DNA of 64,000 bases from Pseudomonas gingeri (GTDB lineage: Bacteria; Pseudomonadota; Gammaproteobacteria; Pseudomonadales; Pseudomonadaceae): assembly GCF_013385635.1 (NCBI RefSeq), contig NZ_JACAPR010000008.1, forward strand, positions 124,001 to 188,000. Direction: 5' to 3'. Numbering within the stretch: the first letter of the stretch is position 1; the number at the start of each line of letters is the position of its first letter. The translations under genes were made by a program, and so were the position numbers. This document shows positions 32,834 to 43,314 of the stretch, piece after piece. The notes beneath the pieces were generated by a model. The model had not been told where the DNA came from, made no database searches, and saw only the letters and a list, made by a program, of their open reading frames with translations.

Positions 32834-33757
32834 TTGAAAGCGCCCCGCGTGACCCTCGATCAATGGCGAACGCTGCAGGCCGTGGTCGATCATGGTGGCT
32901 TCGCCCAGGCGGCCGAAGCCCTGCATCGCTCGCAGTCGTCTGTCAGCTATACCGTGGCCCGCATGCAGGACCAGCTCGGCGTGCCGCTGCTGCGCATCGA
33001 TGGACGCAAGGCGGTGCTGACCGAAGCCGGCGGCGTGTTGCTGCGCCGCTCCAGGCAACTGGTGAAACAGGCCAGCCAGCTCGAAGACCTCGCCCATCAC
33101 ATGGAACAGGGCTGGGAAGCCGAGGTGCGCCTGGTGGTCGATGCCGCCTACCCCAATGCCCGCCTGGTGCGGGCCCTGACCGCCTTCATGCCGCAGAGCC
33201 GCGGCTGCCGTGTGCGCCTGCGCGAGGAAGTGTTGTCCGGCGTGGAGGAAGTGCTGCTCGAAGGGGTCGCCGACCTGGCCATCAGCGGTTTCAATATCCC
33301 CGGCTACCTGGGCACCGAAATGAGCGCTGTCGAGTTCGTCGCCGTCGCCCACCCGGAACACGCCCTGCATCGCCTGCAACGGGAACTGACCTTCCAGGAC
33401 CTGGAAAGCCAGCTGCAAGTGGTGATCCGCGACTCCGGCCGCCAACAGCCTCGGGACGTCGGCTGGCTCGGCGCCGAGCAGCGCTGGACCGTCGGCAGCC
33501 TGGCCACCGCCGCCACCTTCGTCGGCAACGGCCTGGGCTTCGCCTGGCTGCCACGCCACCTGATCGAGCGGGAAATCCGCGAAGGCCTGCTCAAGCAACT
33601 ACCCTTGGACCAGGGCGGCAGCCGCCACCCGACGTTCTACCTGTACTCGAACAAGGACAAACCCCTGGGACCGGCGACGCAGATTCTCGTCGAGCTGCTG
33701 CGCACCTTCGACACCGCGCCACTGGACGCCCCTTTTGCCGCGCCCCAGCAAGCCTGA
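32834..33757 (+). CDS. LysR-type transcriptional regulator (TTG start)
   Basis: The product is 307 residues. TTG at 32834 is favoured: AGAGGAG ends 6 bases before it and the protein then begins LKAPRVTLDQWRTLQAVVDHGGFAQAAEALHRSQSSVSYTVARMQDQLG, a normal LysR N-terminus. The effector domain is complete. It is followed by an alpha/beta hydrolase gene 14 bases later, so both may form one transcript. The target may be the divergent small periplasmic gene or the hydrolase. Confidence 0.88.
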   Translation: MKAPRVTLDQWRTLQAVVDHGGFAQAAEALHRSQSSVSYTVARMQDQLGVPLLRIDGRKAVLTEAGGVLLRRSRQLVKQASQLEDLAHHMEQGWEAEVRLVVDAAYPNARLVRALTAFMPQSRGCRVRLREEVLSGVEEVLLEGVADLAISGFNIPGYLGTEMSAVEFVAVAHPEHALHRLQRELTFQDLESQLQVVIRDSGRQQPRDVGWLGAEQRWTVGSLATAATFVGNGLGFAWLPRHLIEREIREGLLKQLPLDQGGSRHPTFYLYSNKDKPLGPATQILVELLRTFDTAPLDAPFAAPQQA

Positions 33758-33771
33758 CAGGACGTTGACCG

Positions 33772-34575
33772 ATGGCCTATTTCGAACATGACGGTTGCAA
33801 GCTGCACTACGAGGAACATGGCCGGGGCACGCCGGTACTGCTGGTACACGGCCTGGGCTCCAGCGGCCAGGACTGGGAAATGCAGGTCCCGGTGCTCGCC
33901 GAGCACTACCGGGTGATCGTCATGGATATCCGCGGCCATGGCCTTTCCGACAAGCCCCGTGAGCGCTACAGCATCGGTGGGTTCAGCGCCGATGTGGTGG
34001 CACTGATCGAACACCTGGAACTGGGCCGCGTGCATCTGGCGGGCCTGTCCATGGGCGGGATGATCGGCTTCCAGATCGCCGTGGACCAGCCACAGCTGCT
34101 TCATAGTCTGTGCGTGATCAACAGCGCCCCCGAGGTCAAGGTGCGCACGCCCGGTGATTACTGGCAGTGGGCCAAACGCTGGAGCCTGGCACGCCTGCTG
34201 AGCCTGAACAGTATCGGCAAGGCCCTCGGCTCGATGCTGTTTCCCAAGCCGGAACAGGAAGAATTGCGACGCAAGATGACCGAGCGCTGGGCAAAAAACG
34301 ACAAACGTGCTTATCTCGCCAGCTTCGATGCCATCGTCGGCTGGGGGGTGCAGGAACGACTGTCACGTATCGCCTGTCCAACCCTGATCGTCAGCGCCGA
34401 CCGCGACTACACGCCGGTCGCGCTGAAGGAAAGCTATGTCAAACTGATTCCCGATGCGCGGCTGGTGGTCATCGCCGACTCCCGTCACGCGACACCACTG
34501 GACCAACCCAAGGTCTTCAACCGTACCCTGCTCGAGTTTCTAACCGCAGTCGAAACCACCACCCAGGATCACTGA
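33772..34575 (+). CDS. Alpha/beta-fold hydrolase
   Basis: The product is 267 residues. The oxyanion segment LLVHGLGSSGQDW, the nucleophile elbow GLSMGG (Ser near 93), the acid near VSADRDYTP and catalytic His in DSRHATPLDQP are all in place, so an active enzyme is expected. The GLSMGGMIGFQIA elbow and MDIRGHGLSDKP are close to the 3-oxoadipate enol-lactonase / PcaD-like group, but no aromatic-ring cleavage genes are near, so the substrate is open. It is 3 bases before the cyclophilin gene. Confidence 0.88.
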   Translation: MAYFEHDGCKLHYEEHGRGTPVLLVHGLGSSGQDWEMQVPVLAEHYRVIVMDIRGHGLSDKPRERYSIGGFSADVVALIEHLELGRVHLAGLSMGGMIGFQIAVDQPQLLHSLCVINSAPEVKVRTPGDYWQWAKRWSLARLLSLNSIGKALGSMLFPKPEQEELRRKMTERWAKNDKRAYLASFDAIVGWGVQERLSRIACPTLIVSADRDYTPVALKESYVKLIPDARLVVIADSRHATPLDQPKVFNRTLLEFLTAVETTTQDH

Positions 34576-34578
34576 ACC

Positions 34579-35142
34579 ATGCTGAAAAAAATCGCCCTCT
34601 TCACCGGCTCCGTACTGTTCGCCGCCAACCTGATGGCCGCCGACGCCACCAAGGCACCGCATGTATTGCTGGACACCACCAACGGCCAGATCGAAATCGA
34701 ACTGGACCCGGTCAAGGCACCGATCAGTACCAAGAACTTTCTCGCCTACGTGGACAGCGGCTTCTATACCAACACGATCTTCCACCGGGTGATTCCGGGC
34801 TTCATGGTCCAGGGCGGCGGCTTCACCCAACAGATGCAGCAGAAAGACACCAAGGCGCCGATCACGAACGAAGCCAGCAACGGCCTGCACAACGTACGTG
34901 GCACCCTGTCGATGGCCCGGACCTCGGATCCGAACTCGGCCACCAGCCAGTTCTTCATCAACGTCGCCGACAATGCCTTCCTCGATCCGGGCCGCGACGC
35001 CGGTTATGCCGTGTTCGCCAAGGTCGTCAAAGGCATGGACGTGGTCGATATCATCGTCAATTCGCAGACCACCACCAAACAGGGCATGCAGAACGTGCCG
35101 GTGGATCCGGTGTTCATCAAGTCGGCCAAGCGCATCGACTAA
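34579..35142 (+). CDS. ppiA: Periplasmic peptidyl-prolyl cis-trans isomerase A (cyclophilin)
   Basis: The product is 187 residues. The signal peptide [20 protein letters not shown] ends before ADATKAPHV. The cyclophilin core is clear: [15 protein letters not shown] with catalytic Arg, [22 protein letters not shown], and [15 protein letters not shown]. It speeds proline isomerisation in secreted proteins in the periplasm. The start follows the hydrolase stop by 3 bases, so translation is probably coupled. Confidence 0.95.
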   Translation: MLKKIALFTGSVLFAANLMAADATKAPHVLLDTTNGQIEIELDPVKAPISTKNFLAYVDSGFYTNTIFHRVIPGFMVQGGGFTQQMQQKDTKAPITNEASNGLHNVRGTLSMARTSDPNSATSQFFINVADNAFLDPGRDAGYAVFAKVVKGMDVVDIIVNSQTTTKQGMQNVPVDPVFIKSAKRID

Positions 35143-35148
35143 AGGCAG

Positions 35149-35175
35149 GCGCCAGCCGCGACGTGCGGCTGGCGC
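35149..35175 (+). terminator. Perfect 11-bp hairpin after ppiA
   Basis: GCGCCAGCCGC (35149-35159) pairs fully with 35165-35175 around a 5-base loop, 6 bases after the ppiA stop. The following TGCTTCACTTT is only weakly U-rich, so it could terminate partly or stabilise the 3' end ahead of the ABC gene. Confidence 0.6.
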
Positions 35176-35219
35176 TGCTTCACTTTCAAGGAGAGCCCGC
35201 CTGACGGGCATCAGACCCC

Positions 35220-37052
<1,833 letters not shown>

Positions 37053-37078
37053 TTCACGCCAGCTCTTCCCCGATGATG

Positions 37079-37107
37079 CCACGGCCCTTTGAAAACAAGG
37101 GCCGTGG
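37079..37107 (+). terminator. Terminator-like hairpin after the ABC exporter
   Basis: CCACGGCCCTT (37079-37089) pairs perfectly with AAGGGCCGTGG (37097-37107), followed by TCGTTTCC. It is 26 bases after the stop codon. Confidence 0.7.
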
Positions 37108-37243
37108 TCGTTTCCAGGCACTGGAATTGTCGGTAGATCCTGCTGTACTCATCCCAGGTTCCGGCATGGAGCCTGTTGTCAGACTGCACGGATGCATCAT
37201 CGCGTTATCGAAGCGATAGGCTGACCTATCAAGGACGGGACGC

Positions 37244-37942
37244 ATGTCTCTGTTCAAACGTTCTATCACCGAAGGAATAGGTACTTTCTGGCTGGTTCTG
37301 GGAGGTTGCGGCAGCGCGGTACTGGCTGCGGCATTTCCCGCCGTGGGCATCGGCCTGCTCGGCGTCTCCCTGGCGTTCGGGCTGACGGTGCTGACCATGG
37401 CCTTCGCCATCGGCCATATCAGTGGCTGTCATCTGAATCCGGCGGTTTCCGTCGGGCTGGTGGTCGGCGGGCGCTTTCCGTTGCGGGAACTGCCGGCCTA
37501 TGTGTTCGCCCAGGTGATCGGTGGCATCGTCGCAGCGGCGTTGCTGTACTTCATCGCCAGCGGCAAGCCCGGCTTCGAACTGGCCGGGGGCCTGGCCGCC
37601 AACGGCTACGGCGCGCACTCTCCCGGGGGGTATTCGGTCGTCGCGGGGTTTGTCTGCGAGCTGGTCATGACGGCGATGTTCTTGTTGATCATTCTCGGCG
37701 CCACCGACCCACGCGCTCCCGCCGGACTGGCGCCCATCGCCATCGGCCTGGCACTGACGCTGATCCACCTGATCTCAATCCCGGTGACCAATACGTCGGT
37801 CAACCCGGCCCGCAGCACCGGACCGGCCTTGATCGTCGGCGGTTGGGCGCTCCAGCAGTTGTGGCTGTTCTGGCTCGCACCACTGCTCGGGGCGCTGTTC
37901 GGTGGCCTGGTCTATCGCTGGCTGGGCAAGGACGATGGCTGA
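37244..37942 (+). CDS. aqpZ: Aquaporin Z
   Basis: The product is 232 residues with six helices and the two half-helix NPA loops, [12 protein letters not shown] and [15 protein letters not shown]. Arg after the second NPA and His in the fifth helix ([11 protein letters not shown]) form the narrow water-selective filter of AqpZ rather than a glycerol facilitator, which would have Asp after NPAR. A GGACGGG run precedes the ATG. It is transcribed alone and converges on the FemAB-like gene with 17 bases between stops. Confidence 0.96.
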   Translation: MSLFKRSITEGIGTFWLVLGGCGSAVLAAAFPAVGIGLLGVSLAFGLTVLTMAFAIGHISGCHLNPAVSVGLVVGGRFPLRELPAYVFAQVIGGIVAAALLYFIASGKPGFELAGGLAANGYGAHSPGGYSVVAGFVCELVMTAMFLLIILGATDPRAPAGLAPIAIGLALTLIHLISIPVTNTSVNPARSTGPALIVGGWALQQLWLFWLAPLLGALFGGLVYRWLGKDDG

Positions 37943-37959
37943 TACGGCAACGGCGAAGG

Positions 37960-39084
37960 TCAGGCCTGCCGGTAAGGCAGCGCCGTCCTCGCCTCTTCGG
38001 CATAGGCCAGGATGCCGACCCGCTCGCGTGCCAGGAAATCGCTCACCGCCGCCTTGAGGCCGGGATGGCGCAGGTAATGCCAGGAGTGGGTGACCACCGG
38101 TTCGAAACCGCGAATCAGCTTGTGCTCGCCCTGGGCCCCGGCGTCGAAACGTTGCAGGCCGTGGGCGATGGCGTAGTCCATGCCCTGGTAGAAACAGGTT
38201 TCGAAATGCAGGCGATCGAACTCGGCGAGGCAGCCCCAGTAACGGCCATAGAAACTGTCGTCACCGATCAGGCTGAAGGCCATGGCCACCGGGCGTGCAT
38301 CCTGGCGGGCCAGGACCACGCGGATCGCCTCGGGCATGCGCTCGGCCAGCAGGCTGAAGAATTCCCGGGTCAGGTACGGCGTCTGGCGGCGCACCGCGTA
38401 GGTGTTGGCGTAGCAGGCGTAGACGAAGTCCCACTGCGCCTCGCTCAGCTCGCGACCTTCCATCCATTCGAACTCGAAGCCCTGGGCCGCGACCTGCTCG
38501 CGCTCCTTGCGCATCTGCTTGCGCTTGCGCGAACTCAGGGCATCGAGGAAGTCCTGGAAGTCGCGGTACTCGCGGTTCTGCCAGTGGTATTGGCAACCGA
38601 AACGCTGCAGCCAGCCCGGTTGTTCCGCCAGGACGGCATCGGCCAGGCTGTCGGTGAAGTTGATATGGGCGCTGGACAGTTCCTCGATCTCCAGGTACCC
38701 CGGCAGCGCCGCCAGCAGTTCGAAACCGTCCGCGGCACTGGCCGCCAGCAGGCGTGCGCCACTGACCGGACTGAACGGCACCGCCGTCAGCAGCTTGGGA
38801 TAGTAGGCGATGCCGGCGCGCTCACAGGCGTCGGCCCAACCATGGTCGAACACATACTCACCGTAGGAGTGCCACTTGCGATAACTGGGCAGCGCCGCGA
38901 TCAGCCGTCCCTGTTCGACATGCAGCAGGTGCTCCGGCTGCCAGCCGGAATGTTCACCCAGGCTGCCGCTGTCCTCCAGGGCGCTGAGGAAGGCGTGGCG
39001 CAGAAAGGGTTGTCCTGCGGGTACCAGCGCATCCCAATCCTCGGGAACGATCTCGGCAAGGCTGTGCAGACGTTGTAGCGGCAT
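37960..39084 (-). CDS. FemAB/GNAT-like acyltransferase (peptidogalycan-type family)
   Basis: The product is 374 residues from ATG 39084 (MPLQRLHSLAEIVPEDWDALVPAGQPFLRHAFLSALEDSG). The doubled GNAT-like fold with HINFTDSLADAVLAEQ, LSSRKRKQMRKEREQVAAQGFEFEW and FYGRYWGCLAEFDRLHFETCFYQGMDYAI is the signature of PF04339 proteins. Members are annotated as peptidogalycan biosynthesis or N-acetyltransferases, with no solid biochemistry. It is soluble and cytoplasmic. A start at 39141 would add 19 uncharacteristic residues. Confidence 0.85.
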   Translation of the reverse strand: MPLQRLHSLAEIVPEDWDALVPAGQPFLRHAFLSALEDSGSLGEHSGWQPEHLLHVEQGRLIAALPSYRKWHSYGEYVFDHGWADACERAGIAYYPKLLTAVPFSPVSGARLLAASAADGFELLAALPGYLEIEELSSAHINFTDSLADAVLAEQPGWLQRFGCQYHWQNREYRDFQDFLDALSSRKRKQMRKEREQVAAQGFEFEWMEGRELSEAQWDFVYACYANTYAVRRQTPYLTREFFSLLAERMPEAIRVVLARQDARPVAMAFSLIGDDSFYGRYWGCLAEFDRLHFETCFYQGMDYAIAHGLQRFDAGAQGEHKLIRGFEPVVTHSWHYLRHPGLKAAVSDFLARERVGILAYAEEARTALPYRQA

Positions 39085-39282
39085 CGGTATCCCCAGGCAG
39101 GTGCATAACGCCGTGGGAGTATCGCGCAAGTGCCCGGTCATGAGAACCAGCAGTCCTGTGCCGGCCCGATGTTAAAAAGTTCTTCATTGGACTTGCGGGA
39201 GCGGCGGGGGCAATCTTGCTCTCATCTTGAAGGGCGGCGACAACGGCCCGGAACGCCTCGGCGAGCGTACGATTGTCAAGGC

Positions 39283-39309
39283 AAAAAAAGACCCCGCCGA
39301 AGCAGGGTC
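39283..39309 (-). terminator. Intrinsic terminator of the porin gene
   Basis: On the minus strand GACCCTGC TTCG GCGGGGTC folds into an 8-bp stem (one G-U) with the stable UUCG tetraloop and is followed by seven T residues. It lies 100 bases after the porin stop. Confidence 0.9.
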
Positions 39310-39407
39310 AAGGAGCCGTGGAAGCTTTAACGGATGAAGAAAAAGCTTGGAATCACGAAGTCGCCCGGCCTTGGAACCAGGCGACCCTTACGCTGAAGCT
39401 TCCCGGA

Positions 39408-40736
39408 TTACAGGAAGTTGTAGGTGTAGTTGAAGATCAGACGAGTCTGGTCTTGCGCCGCAACGTTGGTGTCGCCGCGATAGGTACCGGTACGCAGGGT
39501 GGTACCGAAGCCCTTGAGCATGCCGCTCTGGATAACGTAGTCCAGACGCAGGTCACGTTCCCACTCGGTCTGGTCCTTGCCGACACCGGTGGTGGCCTTG
39601 ATGTCGGTACCGCGCAGGTAGGCGACCGATGCCTTCAGGCCAGGCACGCCGAGCTTGGCGAAGTCGTACGAGTACTGACCGAAGTTGGTCTTCTCGCCAG
39701 CACGGATGAAGCTGCCAACCACGCTGTCGGTGAACAGGTAGAAGCTGGAACCGCCGTTGCCTTCGGCACGACCGTTGCCATCGACCACGTTGCCTTCGTT
39801 GTTGAACACGAAGCCGCCGTCGTCGCTGACGCTCTGGTGACCGAGCATGAATGCGTGGCCGCCCAGGGTATAAGTGAACATGGCGGTCCAGGTCTTGTTA
39901 TCGACCTCGCCCTTGTTCTTGGCATAACCACCGTTGTTGTTGAACTGGTAGCCAGCGTCGCCATTCTTGCCATCGGACCGGCTGTCGAAGTAGCGCAGGT
40001 CAGTCTTGAACGACTGGTCGTCGCCGATCGGCAGTACGTGGACCAGGCCGAGGAAGTCCTGTTTGTAGAAGTCCTGCATCTCTGCATGGTAGTACTGCAC
40101 GAGCAGGTCTTTGGTAATTTTCCAATCACCACCGGCGAAGCGGAACTGGTTGCTGTCTCGAGTAGCACCGGCCACCGAAAAACCGGTGTCGTTGCTCGAG
40201 GCACGGCCATAGACGTGCTCGAGTTGACCGGCGGTCAGGGTGACGTTGTCGATTTCCTTGGAGGTGACGATGCCACCGTCGAAGGTTTGCGGCAGCAGGC
40301 GGCTGTCGTTGGAAACCAGGATCGGCAGGTTTGGCGCCAGCGCGCTACCCACGTGGGCTTCGGTCTTGGAAATGAGGAACTTGGCGTTCGCGCCTACGCG
40401 ACCCCAGGTGTCCGAGGCCGAACCATCGCTGTCGCTAGGGAAGAAGGAGTTGCTGTCCGGGTGATGGCCACGGCCACCGTCCAGGTGAATACCCATCAGA
40501 GCCTGGGCGTCGAGACCGAAGCCAACGGTACCCTGGGTGAAACCCGACTTGTAGTCGAGCTTGAAGCCTTGCGCGGTTTCATCCTGGTCGTTCGCAGTGC
40601 CTTCACGGGTGTCCGCGCGATAGTAGAAAGTACGCGAGCTGATGGAAGCCTTGCTGTCTTCAAGAAAACCGGCGGCGCCAGCATGCTGCGCCAAAACCCC
40701 TACGGCCACGGCCAGGGCCAAGGTGGACTTCTTCAT
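39408..40736 (-). CDS. OprD-family outer-membrane porin
   Basis: The product is 442 residues; GAGGAG precedes the ATG by 7 bases. The signal peptide is MKKSTLALAVAVGVLAQHAGA. The mature protein begins AGFLEDSKASISSRTFYYRADTRE, then FKLDYKSGFTQGTVGFGLDAQALMGIHLDGG, typical of OprD-type 18-strand substrate-specific channels; it ends with an aromatic-alternating strand closing in Leu-stop (FNYTYNFL). OprD channels carry amino acids, dipeptides or aromatic acids. The sequence is closer in feel to the OprE/OprQ branch, but I would not name it. It is strongly expressed-looking: strong Shine-Dalgarno, strong terminator and biased codons. Confidence 0.93.
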   Translation of the reverse strand: MKKSTLALAVAVGVLAQHAGAAGFLEDSKASISSRTFYYRADTREGTANDQDETAQGFKLDYKSGFTQGTVGFGLDAQALMGIHLDGGRGHHPDSNSFFPSDSDGSASDTWGRVGANAKFLISKTEAHVGSALAPNLPILVSNDSRLLPQTFDGGIVTSKEIDNVTLTAGQLEHVYGRASSNDTGFSVAGATRDSNQFRFAGGDWKITKDLLVQYYHAEMQDFYKQDFLGLVHVLPIGDDQSFKTDLRYFDSRSDGKNGDAGYQFNNNGGYAKNKGEVDNKTWTAMFTYTLGGHAFMLGHQSVSDDGGFVFNNEGNVVDGNGRAEGNGGSSFYLFTDSVVGSFIRAGEKTNFGQYSYDFAKLGVPGLKASVAYLRGTDIKATTGVGKDQTEWERDLRLDYVIQSGMLKGFGTTLRTGTYRGDTNVAAQDQTRLIFNYTYNFL

Positions 40737-40926
40737 TGATTCGCTCCTCTAGGTTCAAAAGCTTCTGTTCTGGGCGGCATCCATTGCCATGAAACGCCTG
40801 CGCGGTCGTTGCATAGGGCCCGACCAGCTTTGTTGGGAGGGAATCTTGGCTCGGGGTTATTTCAGCGGAGTTGCTGGTAGATTAAGGTTTTATGACAGCG
40901 GAACTTTTTGAAACACATTAGAAACC

Positions 40927-40957
40927 GCGCAAAGCCACGGTTCCAGAGGCTTTGCGC
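40927..40957 (-). terminator. Hairpin region downstream of the sigma/anti-sigma genes
   Basis: GCGCAAAGCC (40927-40936) pairs perfectly with GGCTTTGCGC (40948-40957). A second possible stem uses AAAGCCAC (40931-40938) with GTGGCTTT (40966-40973), and the two cannot form together. The T-run lies on the 5' side in the minus reading, so this is not a textbook terminator. Confidence 0.45.
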
Positions 40958-40989
40958 AAAAAATAGTGGCTTTTTGAGATTATCGAAGC

Positions 40990-41229
40990 TCAGGGTTTTT
41001 CTGCGTTTTGCTGCTCGGCGGACAACTGTCGGGCCATGGCGTCGAGGTTTTCGACCGGTGGTTCCGGCATTTTCTTCAGCACGCCCTGCATCAACCGCAT
41101 CTGGCGAATGAAACGCCGGCAGTTGGGGCAGAACATCAGGTGGTGACGCACCATCAGGCGCTCACGAAAGCTCAGTTGGCCATCGAGGTAGTCGCTGGAG
41201 CGTGCCACTTGTTCCTTGCAGGTCAGCAT
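40990..41229 (-). CDS. Zinc-finger anti-sigma factor (ZAS type)
   Basis: The product is 79 residues. The zinc-binding pattern HHLMFCPNCRRFIRQM (His-x3-Cys-x2-Cys) with an upstream Cys4 in MLTCKEQVA is that of soluble ZAS anti-sigma domains. There is no membrane helix, so it acts in the cytoplasm. Its start overlaps the end of the ECF sigma gene by 7 bases, the normal arrangement for a cognate pair; it probably holds the sigma factor and may release it on thiol or redox change. Confidence 0.88.
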   Translation of the reverse strand: MLTCKEQVARSSDYLDGQLSFRERLMVRHHLMFCPNCRRFIRQMRLMQGVLKKMPEPPVENLDAMARQLSAEQQNAEKP

Positions 41230-41834
41230 TCGCCGGTTTCCTCAAAATGCTCCACGGTCGCGAAGACTTTCAGTCGGGCCCTGTGCAGCAGTACCCGGAC
41301 ATTAGAGAGCGAGATCTCGAGAAGATTACAGATCTCCTCCAATTCCAGCCCCTGGCGCTCGCGCAGCAGCAATACGCTGCTCTGCAACTCGGAAAGACTC
41401 AACAGCGTGTGTTCCAGGCATTCACGCAGTTCGTCTTCGCTGAGCAAGGCTTCGGGGGTATCTTCATGCCAGGAGAACGGCGCCAGCGCCCAATGCCCGT
41501 CACTGGCGAAACGTTCGTCGCCAATGGTGCCATGGGGTGACGGCAGGTCGTCGAGCAGGACTTCCCGGCGATTCTGCTTGTAACGGTTCTTCGCTGCGTT
41601 CGCGGTGATGGTCAACAGCCAGGTCTTGAGACTCGAACGTCCCTGGAATCCCGCGAGATTACGCACCACCGCCAGCCAGGCGTCCTGCACGGCTTCATCG
41701 GCCTGGCGACTGCCGACAATGGCGTAGGCCACCGCGCGCATCGCACTCTGGTAGGTACTGACCAACTCCTTGTACGCCCGCTGTTCGCCTGCGAGCAGGC
41801 GCTCAAGCAGTTGAGTATCGTCCATCGCCGCCAT
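41223..41834 (-). CDS. ECF sigma factor
   Basis: The product is 203 residues; GAGG lies 6 bases before ATG 41834. Region 2 (ERLLAGEQRAYKELVSTYQSAMRAVAYAIVGSRQADEAVQDAWLAVVRNL, GRSSLKTWLLTITANAAKNRYKQNRR) and region 4 (LSLSELQSSVLLLRERQGLELEEICNLLEISLSNVRVLLHRARLKVF) are complete, joined by an acidic linker of about 50 residues. It sits just downstream of the KAS III gene region as in PA3284-PA3286. The stimulus and regulon are unknown; no clear autoregulated ECF promoter was found upstream. Confidence 0.93.
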   Translation of the reverse strand: MAAMDDTQLLERLLAGEQRAYKELVSTYQSAMRAVAYAIVGSRQADEAVQDAWLAVVRNLAGFQGRSSLKTWLLTITANAAKNRYKQNRREVLLDDLPSPHGTIGDERFASDGHWALAPFSWHEDTPEALLSEDELRECLEHTLLSLSELQSSVLLLRERQGLELEEICNLLEISLSNVRVLLHRARLKVFATVEHFEETGEC

Positions 41835-42002
41835 TCACAACCTCGCGTTCGGATTTCCGGGACATCATGGAGCATCAGTTTCTGCCGCTGCTCTATACCC
41901 ATGTTCAACACGAGAATAGCGATCTATCCCTGAAACGCATCGGAATATGGACATCGTCCTTCCCGCCTGGCGCGCACACGATGCCAGACGGGAAGACACC
42001 GA

Positions 42003-43124
42003 TCAACGTTTGCGCAGGATCACGCTACCGATCGAGTAACCGGCGCCGAACGAGCTGAGCACGGCCAGGGAACCGGCCGCCAGGTCGTCCTGGTTCTTGT
42101 GGAAGGCGATCACCGAACCGGCCGAGCTGGTGTTGGCGTAGCTGTCGAGAATCACCGGTGCTTCGGTTTCCGAGGCTTCGCGGCCCAGCAGCTTCTTGAC
42201 GATCAGGTGGTTCATGCTGAGGTTGGCCTGGTGCAGCCAGAAGCGTTTCACGTCGCCGACATTCAGCTGATTCTCCTGCAGGTGGGTGCCGATCAACTCG
42301 GCGACCATCGGGCAGACATCCCGGAACACCTTGCGGCCTTCCTGGACGAACAGCTTGTCCGGCGCGTCGACGCCCTCTTCCGCCGCGCGGTTGAGGAAGC
42401 CGAAGTTGTTGCGGATATTGTTGGAAAACTTGGTCAGCAGCTTGGTGCTGACAATGTCGAACTGGTACGGCGAGGTCGCCAGGTCCGCCCGCTCGATGAT
42501 TACCGCCGTCGCGGCATCACCGAAAATGAAGTGGCTGTCGCGGTCGCGGAAGTTCAGGTGACCGGTGCAGATTTCCGGGTTGACCATCAGGATCGCCCGG
42601 GCCTGGCCCAACTGCACGCTGTTGGTCGCGGCCTGGATGCCGAAGGTCGCCGAGGAGCAGGCCACGTTCATGTCGAAACCGAAACCCTGGATGCCCAGGG
42701 CTTCCTGGACCTCGATCGCCACTGCCGGGTAGGCCCGTTGCAGGTTGGAACAGGCGACGATCACCCCGTCGATATCCGCGGCGGTCTTGCCGGCACGCTG
42801 CAAAGCCTGTTCGGCGGCGCCGATGGCCATCTGGCACAGGATTGACCATTCGTCGTTGCTGCGCTCGGGCAGGCGCGGCTTCATGCGCCGGGGATCGAGA
42901 ATGCCGTCCTTGTCCATGACGAAGCGGCTCTTGATGCCGGAGGCTTTTTCAATGAACGCCGCGCTGGACTCGGTCAAGGCCTGAACCTCGCCCCGCTCGA
43001 TGGCTGCCGCATTTTCGTCATTGAACAGCTGTACATAGGTATTGAAAGACTGCACCAGCTCTTCGTTGGAAATGCTGTTGGCCGGGGTGTACAGGCCGGT
43101 GCCGCTGATGACGACGTTATGCAC
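42003..43124 (-). CDS. Beta-ketoacyl-ACP synthase III-like protein (PA3286 type)
   Basis: The product is 373 residues with GTG start and AGAGGAA upstream. The catalytic triad is visible: Cys in MNVACSSATFGIQ, His in WLHQANLSMNHLI and Asn in YANTSSAGS. It is about 50 residues longer than housekeeping FabH (extra N-terminal insert SFNTYVQLFNDENAAAIERGEVQ). In P. aeruginosa the PA3286 protein condenses octanoyl-CoA with malonyl-ACP, shunting beta-oxidation products back into fatty acid synthesis; that activity is likely here. The ECF sigma gene follows 168 bases downstream. Confidence 0.87.
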   Translation of the reverse strand: MHNVVISGTGLYTPANSISNEELVQSFNTYVQLFNDENAAAIERGEVQALTESSAAFIEKASGIKSRFVMDKDGILDPRRMKPRLPERSNDEWSILCQMAIGAAEQALQRAGKTAADIDGVIVACSNLQRAYPAVAIEVQEALGIQGFGFDMNVACSSATFGIQAATNSVQLGQARAILMVNPEICTGHLNFRDRDSHFIFGDAATAVIIERADLATSPYQFDIVSTKLLTKFSNNIRNNFGFLNRAAEEGVDAPDKLFVQEGRKVFRDVCPMVAELIGTHLQENQLNVGDVKRFWLHQANLSMNHLIVKKLLGREASETEAPVILDSYANTSSAGSVIAFHKNQDDLAAGSLAVLSSFGAGYSIGSVILRKR

Positions 43125-43314
43125 GGTCGTTCCTCTATATTCTGTTCAGGCAGAAAGCATTGGCACCGTCGTACCAATACATAAAAGGGCCAGCCCCTGA
43201 CAGCGGAGATGACGCCTGGCGTGTTTTTTCCCGGTCCAACCGCTGAACCGGGCATTTATAACCGCCAATTGTGCCATAAATGCTGGGATTTCGCCGCAGC
43301 GCCGAGATTAACGG

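Noticed and set aside
39273..40739. Nearly 490-codon open frame antisense to the porin gene
   Set aside because: The minus strand has a signal peptide, porin strands, Shine-Dalgarno and terminator; the plus frame is a by-product of the porin's codon bias and has no family features.
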